NCBI RefSeq assembly: GCF_020982545.1
Contig: NZ_JAJKLK010000001.1
Location: 558,001 to 622,000 of the forward strand
From: Streptomyces sp. MNU76
GTDB taxonomy: Bacteria; Actinomycetota; Actinomycetes; Streptomycetales; Streptomycetaceae
Direction: 5' to 3'
DNA length: 64,000 nucleotides
Below are positions 56,999 to 64,000 of this stretch, in pieces. How positions within the stretch are numbered: the stretch's first letter is position 1; each line of letters opens with the position of its first letter. The notes under the pieces were generated by a model. It made no database searches. It saw only the letters and a list, made by a program, of their open reading frames with translations, and was not told where the DNA came from. The translations under genes and the position numbers were made by a program.

Positions 56999-58867
56999 GT
57001 GCCCGCGATCCCTAGCCATGTGCCCGAGCCGAGCCGTACCGACCCGGCTCTGATCCGCAATTTCTGCATCATCGCGCACATCGACCACGGCAAGTCCACG
57101 CTCGCCGACCGGATGCTCCAGCTGACCGGTGTGGTCGAGCAGCGACAGATGCGTGCTCAGTACCTCGACCGCATGGACATCGAGCGTGAGCGCGGCATCA
57201 CGATCAAGTCCCAGGCGGTGCGTCTGCCCTGGGCGCCGACCACTGATCCGGGCAACACGCACATTCTCAACATGATCGACACCCCCGGGCACGTCGACTT
57301 CACGTACGAGGTGTCGCGGTCGCTGGCGGCCTGTGAGGGGACCGTCCTCCTCGTCGACGCGGCCCAGGGGATCGAGGCCCAGACCCTCGCCAACCTGTAC
57401 CTGGCGATGGAGAACGACCTCAAGATCATCCCCGTACTGAACAAGATCGACCTGCCGGCCGCCCAGCCGGAGAAGTTCTCCGAGGAACTGGCGAACCTCA
57501 TCGGCTGCGATCCTGAGGACGTGCTGAAGGTCTCCGCCAAGACGGGCGTGGGGGTCGACGCGCTGCTCGACCGGGTCGTGGCCGAGGTTCCGGCGCCGGT
57601 CGGCGTCAAGGACGCGCCCGCGCGCGCGATGATCTTCGACTCGGTGTACGACTCGTACCGGGGCGTGGTCACGTACGTCCGTGTGATCGACGGGCAGCTC
57701 AACAAGCGCGAGCGGATCCGGATGATGTCCACCGGCGCCACGCACGAGCTGCTGGAGATCGGGACCAACTCGCCCGAGATGCTGCCCGCCGACGGGCTGG
57801 CCGTCGGTGAGGTGGGCTACCTCATCACCGGCGTGAAGGACGTCCGGCAGTCCAAGGTCGGTGACACGATCACCAGCCAGGCGAAGGGGGCGACCGAGGC
57901 GCTCGGGGGGTACAAGGACCCCAAGCCGATGGTCTTCTCCGGTCTGTATCCGCTGGACGGGTCCGACTACCCCGAGCTGCGTGACGCGCTCGACAAGCTC
58001 CAGCTCAACGACGCCGCGCTCGTGTACGAGCCGGAGACGTCCGCCGCGCTGGGCTTCGGTTTCCGCGTCGGTTTCCTCGGGCTGCTGCACCTCGACGTGA
58101 TCCGGGAGCGGCTGGAGCGCGAGTTCGGGCTCGACCTCATCGCCACGGCGCCGAACGTCGTGTACCGCGTCGTCATGGAGGACGGCACCGAGCACACGGT
58201 CACCAACCCGAGCGAGTTCCCCGAAGGCAAGATCAACGAGGTGTACGAGCCCGTCGTGCGGGCCACGATCCTCGCGCCGACCGAGTTCATCGGCTCGATC
58301 ATGGAGCTGTGCCAGACCCGGCGCGGCACCCTGCTCGGCATGGACTACCTGTCGGAGGACCGGGTCGAGATCCGGTACACGCTGCCGCTCGCGGAGATCG
58401 TCTTCGACTTCTTCGACCAGCTGAAGTCGAAGACGCGCGGGTACGCGTCGCTGGACTACGAGCCCACGGGCGAGCAGACCTCCAGCCTCGTCAAGGTCGA
58501 CATCCTGCTGCACGGCGACAAGGTCGACGCCTTCTCCGCGATCACGCACAAGGACGCGGCGTACGCCTACGGGGTGCGGCTCGTGGCCAAGCTGCGCGAG
58601 CTCATCCCGCGGCAGGCCTTCGAGGTGCCCATCCAGGCGGCCATCGGCTCGCGTGTCATCGCGCGCGAGACCATCCGTGCCATCCGCAAGGACGTCCTCG
58701 CCAAGTGCTACGGCGGTGACATCTCCCGGAAGCGGAAGCTGCTGGAGAAGCAGAAGGAAGGCAAGAAGCGGATGAAGATGGTGGGCTCCGTGGAGGTTCC
58801 GCAGGAGGCCTTCATCGCCGTTCTGTCCAGCGACGACAGCGCCGGCGGCGGCAAGGGCAAGAAGTAG
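56999..58867 (+). CDS. lepA: Elongation factor 4 (LepA)
   Basis: This translational GTPase acts on ribosomes in initiation or back-translocation. The 622-residue protein has G1 [10 protein letters not shown]2 region [14 protein letters not shown]3 DTPGHVDF, G4 NKID and the LepA-specific C-terminal domain ([38 protein letters not shown]). Start: GTG 56999 ([12 protein letters not shown]) with CAGGA upstream. A strong hairpin at 58933-58968 ends the gene. Confidence 0.97.
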   Translation: MPAIPSHVPEPSRTDPALIRNFCIIAHIDHGKSTLADRMLQLTGVVEQRQMRAQYLDRMDIERERGITIKSQAVRLPWAPTTDPGNTHILNMIDTPGHVDFTYEVSRSLAACEGTVLLVDAAQGIEAQTLANLYLAMENDLKIIPVLNKIDLPAAQPEKFSEELANLIGCDPEDVLKVSAKTGVGVDALLDRVVAEVPAPVGVKDAPARAMIFDSVYDSYRGVVTYVRVIDGQLNKRERIRMMSTGATHELLEIGTNSPEMLPADGLAVGEVGYLITGVKDVRQSKVGDTITSQAKGATEALGGYKDPKPMVFSGLYPLDGSDYPELRDALDKLQLNDAALVYEPETSAALGFGFRVGFLGLLHLDVIRERLEREFGLDLIATAPNVVYRVVMEDGTEHTVTNPSEFPEGKINEVYEPVVRATILAPTEFIGSIMELCQTRRGTLLGMDYLSEDRVEIRYTLPLAEIVFDFFDQLKSKTRGYASLDYEPTGEQTSSLVKVDILLHGDKVDAFSAITHKDAAYAYGVRLVAKLRELIPRQAFEVPIQAAIGSRVIARETIRAIRKDVLAKCYGGDISRKRKLLEKQKEGKKRMKMVGSVEVPQEAFIAVLSSDDSAGGGKGKK

Positions 58868-58932
58868 CCAACGGCGACCGGTGGTCGCCGACTGCGGGGC
58901 AGCCACTGTTACCCCCGGTAACTCAGGCACAA

Positions 58933-58968
58933 TGCGGGCCCGTCGCGTTTCGGCGCGGCGGGCCCGCA
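58933..58968 (+). terminator. lepA terminator
   Basis: TGCGGGCCCGTCGCG (58933-58947) pairs with CGCGGCGGGCCCGCA (58954-58968), one G-U, around a TTTCGG loop. It lies 66 nt after the lepA stop. Confidence 0.85.
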
Positions 58969-59167
58969 GGTCTTCCCAGAGGCGTCGGGGCGTGTCCGTA
59001 CGGTAGTTCTCGGTGGAAAGTGACTGCCCGCCGCCCCTTACCAACCGGCCGACCGCGCTCTACCCTGATCACCACTCGATGGTTACTCGCGAGTTAAACA
59101 ACAGCCGCTTTGAGCCAGCCGCACAGTCCGTGAGCCAGCTGTACTGTCGCGTGCCCCGGAGGATGTC

Positions 59168-61045
59168 GTGAGCGACACACAGACCCTGATCGAGAACCGT
59201 CCGCCCTCGGTGGCGGCCCTCTTCCTCGAGCGCGTGGCGGCCACGCCCGACGGCGAGGCCTACCGCTACCCGGTGCCACCGGCCTCCGGGGAGGGGCCCT
59301 CCGACTGGAAGTCGCTGAGCTGGGCGCAGTCGGCCGAACGGGTGTACGCCGTCGCGGCCGGGCTGATCGAGCTCGGCGTGCAGCCGGAGCAGCGCGTCGC
59401 CCTCGCCTCGTCGACGCGCATCGAGTGGATCCTTGCCGACCTCGGCATCATGTGCGCGGGCGCCGCGACCACGACCGTCTATCCGCAGACCAACGCCGAG
59501 GAGTCGGCGTACATCCTCGCGGACTCCGCCAGTCGGGTCCTCATCGCCGAGGACGCGGCCCAGCTCGCCAAGGCCCGGGAGAAGAAGGCCGAGCTCCCCG
59601 ACCTGACGCATGTCGTCGTCATCGACACCGAGGGCGCGGACCTCTCCGAGGACTGGGTTCTCTCCCTGGCCGAACTGGAGAAGCGCGGCGCCGCGTACCT
59701 GGAGAAGACGCCCGACCTGATCAAGGAGAAGGTCGGCGCGATCACCAAGGACCAACTCGCCACACTCATCTACACCTCCGGCACCACCGGGCGCCCCAAG
59801 GGTGTCCGGCTGCCGCACGACAACTGGTCGTACATGGCGAAGGCGATCGCCGCGACCGGGCTGGTCAGCGCCGAGGACGTGCAGTACCTGTGGCTGCCGC
59901 TCGCGCACGTGTTCGGCAAGGTGCTCACCAGCGGTCAGATCGAGGTCGGGCACGTCACCGCCGTCGACGGCCGGATCGACAAGATCATCGAGAACCTTCC
60001 GGTGGTGCGGCCGACGTACATGGCGGCCGTGCCCCGCATCTTCGAGAAGGTCTACAACGGCGTCGTCGCCAAGGCCCGCGCGGGCGGCCCGGCCAAGTAC
60101 AAGATCTTCCAGTGGGCGGCCGGGGTCTCCCGTGAGTACGCCAAGGTCAGCCAGGACAACTTCCGCCGTACCGGCACCGCCTCGGTGCCGTTCGCGCTCG
60201 GTGCGAAGCACAAGATCGCCGACACGCTGGTGTACGCCAAGCTCCGCGAGGCGTTCGGCGGCCGGCTGCGGGCCTGTGTCTCCGGTTCGGTCGCGCTCGC
60301 GCCCGACATCGGCTTCTTCTTCGCCGGTGCCGGCATCCACATCCTGGAGGGCTACGGCCTGACCGAGACCTCGGCGGCGTCCTTCGTGAACCCCGGCGAG
60401 GCGTACCGCACCGGCACGGTCGGCAAGCCGCTGCCCGGCTGCGAGGTGCGGATCGCGGACGACGGCGAGATCCTGCTGCGCGGGCCCGGTGTGATGGAGG
60501 GCTACCACGGGCTGCCGGAGAAGACGGCGGAGGTGCTGGAGGCCGACGGGTGGTTCCACACCGGTGACATCGGGGAGCTCTCGCCCGACGGCTACCTGCG
60601 GATCACCGACCGGAAGAAGGACCTGTTCAAGACGTCCGGCGGCAAGTACATCGCGCCGACCGAGATCGAGGGGCAGTTCAAGTCACTGTGCCCCTTCACC
60701 TCCAACGTCATGGTGATCGGCGCGGACCGGAACTTCTGCACGGCCCTCATCGCCCTCGACGAGCTGTCCCTCCAGGGCTGGGCCGCGGAGAACGGGCTGG
60801 CCGGGAAGTCGTACGAGGAGATCATCGCGGCGCCGGCGACGGTCGAGATGGTCGACGGGTACGTCAAGCAGCTCAACGAGGGCTTGCAGCGGTGGCAGAC
60901 GATCAAGAAGTTCCGGTTGCTGCCGCGGGACCTCGATGTGGAGCACGGTGAGCTCACGCCGAGCCTGAAGCTGAAGCGGCCGGTGGTGGAGAAGGAGTAC
61001 CTGCACCTGATCGAGGACATGTACGCCGGTGCGCGCGAGGCGTAG
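59168..61045 (+). CDS. Long-chain fatty acyl-CoA/AMP ligase
   Basis: This AMP-binding adenylate-forming enzyme probably activates fatty acids to acyl-CoA. The 625-residue protein has the P-loop IYTSGTTGRPKGVRLPH, the LEGYGLTETSA motif, TGDIGELSPDGYLRITDRKKDLFKTSGGKYI (A8 core, quoted in parts) and a C-terminal helper domain. Start: GTG 59168 with CCGGAGGA 6-8 nt upstream. A 300-nt gap with the lepA terminator precedes it. The neighbour beyond is a convergent response-regulator gene. Chain-length preference cannot be read from the sequence. Confidence 0.9.
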   Translation: MSDTQTLIENRPPSVAALFLERVAATPDGEAYRYPVPPASGEGPSDWKSLSWAQSAERVYAVAAGLIELGVQPEQRVALASSTRIEWILADLGIMCAGAATTTVYPQTNAEESAYILADSASRVLIAEDAAQLAKAREKKAELPDLTHVVVIDTEGADLSEDWVLSLAELEKRGAAYLEKTPDLIKEKVGAITKDQLATLIYTSGTTGRPKGVRLPHDNWSYMAKAIAATGLVSAEDVQYLWLPLAHVFGKVLTSGQIEVGHVTAVDGRIDKIIENLPVVRPTYMAAVPRIFEKVYNGVVAKARAGGPAKYKIFQWAAGVSREYAKVSQDNFRRTGTASVPFALGAKHKIADTLVYAKLREAFGGRLRACVSGSVALAPDIGFFFAGAGIHILEGYGLTETSAASFVNPGEAYRTGTVGKPLPGCEVRIADDGEILLRGPGVMEGYHGLPEKTAEVLEADGWFHTGDIGELSPDGYLRITDRKKDLFKTSGGKYIAPTEIEGQFKSLCPFTSNVMVIGADRNFCTALIALDELSLQGWAAENGLAGKSYEEIIAAPATVEMVDGYVKQLNEGLQRWQTIKKFRLLPRDLDVEHGELTPSLKLKRPVVEKEYLHLIEDMYAGAREA

Positions 61046-61100
61046 CGCTCCGCGTGAAAGCCGGGGAACTGCGGGCCGTCTTCAGCTGCGGGTTCGTGGT

Positions 61101-61127
61101 GGCTGGTCGCGCAGTTCCCCGCGCCCC
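61101..61127 (-). repeat. Dispersed intergenic repeat, copy 5 (inverted)
   Basis: GGCTGGTCGCGCAGTTCCCC then GCGCCCC lies at the 3' end of the response-regulator gene. The adjoining GCGCCCC-TTAC-GGGGCGC hairpin (61121-61138) includes the gene's TAA stop. Confidence 0.75.
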
Positions 61128-61700
61128 TTACGGGGCGCGGTTGGTCTCCATCAGGGTTCGGAAGTCGCGTATCTGTATGCGCAGCTCGGTCAAGTCCGGT
61201 GTGGGTGTGGCCAGTTGTTTTTCCAGCGCCGCCAAGCGGGTGTCGACCTGTTCCGCGTGCTCCCGTTGGACCGCCCGCAGGGTTTCCAGCTCCCGGGTCT
61301 TGCGGTGCAGGTCCAGGAAGACGCTGACCTTCGCCCGTAACACCCAGGGGTCGAAGGGCTTGGTGAGGTAGTCGGCGGCGCCGGTGGCGTAGCCGCGGAA
61401 GGCGTAGCCGGTGTCGGCGTCCGTGCCGGTGAGGAAGATGATCGGGACGTCCTTCGTCTGGTCGAGGCGCTTGATGTGGGCGGCGGTCTCGAAGCCGTCC
61501 ATGCCGGGCATCCGGATGTCGAGGAGGACGACGGCGAACCGGTGCCGCAGGAGGGCCTTCATCGCCTCCTCGCCCGAACGGGCGCGGACGAGCGGCTCGT
61601 TGAGGGATGCCAGGACGGCCTCCAGGGCGAGCAGGTTGTCCTCCATGTCGTCGACGAGGAGGATGCCCGCGCTTTGGTCGGTCCGGTCCTGAGGGGTCAT
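61128..61700 (-). CDS. OsaB-like response regulator with C-terminal coiled coil
   Basis: The 190-residue protein has a receiver domain (about 11-130) with ILLVDDMEDN, the phosphoacceptor in VVLLDIRMPGMDG (Asp at about residue 60) and the FLTGTDAD and YLTKPFDP motifs. There is no DNA-binding domain; instead a coiled coil follows (LETLRAVQREHAEQVDTRLAALEKQL in parts). This layout matches the S. coelicolor osmoadaptation regulator OsaB as I remember it. The start overlaps the kinase stop by ATGA, implying coupled synthesis. The 3' end falls within a dispersed repeat. Confidence 0.85.
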   Translation of the reverse strand: MTPQDRTDQSAGILLVDDMEDNLLALEAVLASLNEPLVRARSGEEAMKALLRHRFAVVLLDIRMPGMDGFETAAHIKRLDQTKDVPIIFLTGTDADTGYAFRGYATGAADYLTKPFDPWVLRAKVSVFLDLHRKTRELETLRAVQREHAEQVDTRLAALEKQLATPTPDLTELRIQIRDFRTLMETNRAP

Positions 61701-64000
61701 GGTGAGGGTGCCTCGTTCTCTTCTGTGCGTTGTCCGGGGGACGGCTCGGCGCTCTGCGGACCCTGGGGGGTTTCCGGATCGAGGACCGCGCAGACGACCG
61801 TGAGCAACTGGTCGACGTCCACCGGCTTCGGTACGTAGTCGTTGGCGCCGCGGGCGATGGACTTCTCGCGGTCGCCGGGCATCGCCTTGGCGGTGAGGGC
61901 GACGATGGGCAGACCCGCCCAGCGCGGGGTGCGGCGGATGGCGGAGATCGTCTCGTAGCCGTCCATCTCCGGCATCATGATGTCCATCAAAACGAGTTCG
62001 ACGTCCGGGTTGCGCTCCAGGGTCTCGATGCCCTCGCGCCCATTCTCCGCGTACAGGACGGGCATGCCGACCCGGCCCAGGACATGGGTGAGCGCGAAGA
62101 CGTTGCGGATGTCGTCGTCGACGATCAGCACCCGGCGGCCGGGCAGCACCTCGCCCGCGCGCCCCACCTTCCACGCCTCCAGCTTGGTGGGCGCCGGCCA
62201 GGAGTCGTCGCCGTCGTGCACCTCGTCGTCGTGCGCGGCCGGGTACGGCTCCGTGGTCAGCTGCTCGGGGACGAGGCTGCCGTGCTCCTCGATCACCGGG
62301 CCCGTCACCCCGTGGCCCGGGCTGAAGACCGGGACGTACAGGGTGAAGGTCGAGCCCCTGCCGGGGACGCTCTCCGCGATGATGCGGCCGCCGAGCAGGC
62401 CGGCGATCTCGCGGCTGATGGACAGCCCGAGGCCGGTGCCGCCGTACTTGCGGTTGGTGGTGCCGTCGGCCTGCTGGAACGCCTCGAAGATCACCGGGAG
62501 TTTCTCGGCCGCGATGCCGATGCCGGTGTCCGAGACGGCGAAGGCGATCACCTCGTCGTGGTCCTCGCGGGTGTAGCGGTGCTCCGGGTCCTTGACGCGG
62601 CTGACGGTCAGCTCGACCCGGCCGGACGCGGTGAACTTGATCGCGTTGGAGAGGAGGTTGCGCAGGATCTGCTGGAGGCGCTGCTCGTCCGAGTACATCT
62701 CGCGGGGGACGTCCTCGCCGACCGTCACCTCGAAGGCCAGGCCCCGGTCGAGGGTGAGCGGCCGGAACGTCGCGTGGACGTAGTCCAGGAGCTTGATCAG
62801 CGGCAGGCGCTTCGGGCGTACGTCCATCCGGCCCGCCTCGATCTTCGACAGGTCGAGGATGTCGTTGATCAGCTGGAGGAGGTCGGAGCCGGAGCGGTGG
62901 ATCGTGGTGGCGAACTGGACCTCCTGGTCGGTGAGATGGCCGTCCGGGTTGTCGGAGAGCAGCCGCGCCAGGATCAGCAGGGAGTTCAGCGGGGTGCGCA
63001 GCTCGTGGGACATGTTCGCCAGGAACTCCGACTTGTACTGCGAGGACGTAGCCAACAGCGCTGCCTTCTCCTCCAGTTCGGCGTTGGAGCGCTGCAACTC
63101 CGCCTGCTGCATCTGCAGTTCGTCCGAGCGCTCCTGGAGCTGCATGGCCAGACGCTGGGACTCGCCGAGGAGGGACTCCGTACGGGAGTTGGCGATGATG
63201 GTGTTGATGGCGACACCGATGGTGTTCACGAACTGGTCGAAGAACGCCAGGTGGACATCGGAGAAGCGGGAGAAGGACGCCAGCTCGATCACCCCGAGGA
63301 GTTTGTCCTCGAACAGGATCGGGATGATGACGACGCTGGACGGCGAGGCCTCGCCGAGGCCGCTGTTGATCTTGATGTAGCCGGGCGGGGCCTCGTCCAC
63401 CAGGATCCGCTTCTTCTCGCGGGCCGCCTGCGCGACCAGACCGTGCACCGGCAGACCACCGGTCTCGACGGTCGCGCCCTGCGCCGCACCGTAGCCCGCG
63501 ATGAAGGCCAGGCCCTTGGTGGGCACCACCGGGGGCGGGGCCGCGCCGTCCTCGTCGGGGTCGGCCAGGTAGAACGCGCCGTACTGGGCGTTCACCAGCG
63601 GGGTCAGCTCGCGCAGGATCAGGTCGGCGACCTCCATCAGGTCGCGGTGGCCCTGCATCAGGGCGGCGAGCCGGGCGAGGTTCGACTCCAGCCAGTCCTT
63701 CGCGCGGGTCGTCTCACGGAGGTTCGCCACCATCAGGTTGATGTTGTCCTTCAGCTCGGCGACCTCGCCGCGCGCCTCCACCGTGATGGAGCGGGACATG
63801 TCTCCCTGGGCCACGGCCGAGGCGACCTCGGCGATCGCGCGGACCTGCGTGGTCAGGTTCAGGGCGAGCTCGTTGACGTTCGTCGTCAGCCGCTTCCAGG
63901 TGCCGTAGACGCCCTCCACCCGTGCCTGGCCGCCGAGTTGACCCTCCGAGCCGACTTCGCGGGCGACCCGGGTGACCTCGGAGGAGAAGGAGGAGAGGGT
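61697..64000 (-). CDS. Multi-HAMP hybrid sensor histidine kinase (OsaA-like), 5' end beyond the window
   Basis: The visible 767 residues start inside a HAMP-repeat region (EVGSEGQLGGQARVEGVYGTWKRLTTNVNELA in parts). A GAF domain follows (about 90-260; LTPLVNAQYGAFYLADP), then a coiled coil, HisKA with SHELRTPLNS and a HATPase domain (AIKFTASGRVEL, VSDTGIGI, GGTGLGLSIS). It ends in a receiver domain (VLIVDDDIRN, LMDIMMPEMDG) and an acidic tail. The sequence at the window edge is still in frame, so the gene continues upstream. Cytoplasmic multi-HAMP plus GAF kinases of this type sense osmotic or redox state; the signal here is unknown. The product pairs with the coupled response regulator downstream. 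Confidence 0.9.
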   Translation of the reverse strand, partial: TLSSFSSEVTRVAREVGSEGQLGGQARVEGVYGTWKRLTTNVNELALNLTTQVRAIAEVASAVAQGDMSRSITVEARGEVAELKDNINLMVANLRETTRAKDWLESNLARLAALMQGHRDLMEVADLILRELTPLVNAQYGAFYLADPDEDGAAPPPVVPTKGLAFIAGYGAAQGATVETGGLPVHGLVAQAAREKKRILVDEAPPGYIKINSGLGEASPSSVVIIPILFEDKLLGVIELASFSRFSDVHLAFFDQFVNTIGVAINTIIANSRTESLLGESQRLAMQLQERSDELQMQQAELQRSNAELEEKAALLATSSQYKSEFLANMSHELRTPLNSLLILARLLSDNPDGHLTDQEVQFATTIHRSGSDLLQLINDILDLSKIEAGRMDVRPKRLPLIKLLDYVHATFRPLTLDRGLAFEVTVGEDVPREMYSDEQRLQQILRNLLSNAIKFTASGRVELTVSRVKDPEHRYTREDHDEVIAFAVSDTGIGIAAEKLPVIFEAFQQADGTTNRKYGGTGLGLSISREIAGLLGGRIIAESVPGRGSTFTLYVPVFSPGHGVTGPVIEEHGSLVPEQLTTEPYPAAHDDEVHDGDDSWPAPTKLEAWKVGRAGEVLPGRRVLIVDDDIRNVFALTHVLGRVGMPVLYAENGREGIETLERNPDVELVLMDIMMPEMDGYETISAIRRTPRWAGLPIVALTAKAMPGDREKSIARGANDYVPKPVDVDQLLTVVCAVLDPETPQGPQSAEPSPGQRTEENEAPSP

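Overview
The window is a high-GC (roughly 70 percent or more) actinobacterial chromosome segment, almost certainly Streptomyces. The evidence is strong third-position G/C codon bias, GTG starts, and the conserved order folC-ndk-mreBCD-PBP2-rodA ... rne-rplU-rpmA-obg-proB-proA ... nadD-LCP protein-rsfS ... leuS ... comEA-comEC ... holA-rpsT-lepA. This order matches the Streptomyces coelicolor 'mre' neighbourhood as I remember it. Most of the window is core chromosome, and I see no phage, transposase, CRISPR array or secondary-metabolite cluster.

Layout. 1-2531: folC, a DUF4233 membrane protein and ndk. 2990-9495: the mreB-mreC-mreD-PBP2-rodA cell-wall cluster, closed by a hairpin. 9585-18193: a CYTH-CHAD protein and two radical-SAM-associated proteins (TIGR03960 and TIGR03936 types) separated by three accessory genes: a collagen-like secreted protein, a GT2-TPR glycosyltransferase and a repeat-built membrane protein. 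18438-26603: a giant RNase E/G, a secreted phospholipase-D-like protein, ribosomal proteins L21 and L27, and the GTPase Obg. 26907-34373: a teichoic-acid-type glycerophosphotransferase, proB/proA, and two membrane proteins resembling the S. coelicolor SCO2584/SCO2583 spore-wall proteins. 34502-40008: an M48 protease, two tiny membrane proteins, nadD, a divergent LCP (LytR-CpsA-Psr) protein, rsfS and a histidine phosphatase. 40141-41164: two identical tRNA-Ala(GGC) genes flanking two zinc-ribbon genes. 41103-44299 (minus strand): a NuoF-like ferredoxin-flavoprotein coupled to a cytochrome-b-like membrane protein. 44643-49628: leuS with a leucine leader peptide and attenuator, a coiled-coil membrane protein and a DegV protein. 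49835-56169: comEA and comEC (both frame-broken), arylamine N-acetyltransferase, a decayed small gene and holA. 56518-64000: rpsT, lepA, a fatty-acyl-CoA/AMP ligase, and an OsaB/OsaA-like response regulator and multi-HAMP hybrid histidine kinase that runs off the right edge.

Functional themes. One theme is spore and lateral wall synthesis: MreB/C/D, PBP2, RodA, the SCO2583/2584-like proteins, the glycerophosphotransferase and the LCP protein. Another is translation and RNA turnover (RNase E, L21, L27, S20, RsfS, LepA, LeuS, Obg). Most intergenic gaps hold convincing terminators. Many genes have a TAnnnT -10 hexamer 5-8 nt before the start codon, suggesting leaderless transcripts.

The best leads are the leuS leader-peptide attenuator, the unassigned NuoF-like/cytochrome-b redox pair (whose C-terminus appears frameshifted so that the frame reads through a 29-bp hairpin into an antisense tRNA), the collagen-like gene, eight basic repeats plus a histone-H1-like tail in RNase E, and several frame breaks in comEA/comEC beside a 12-G run. 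Those breaks could be true gene decay or sequencing error, which cannot be settled from sequence alone.
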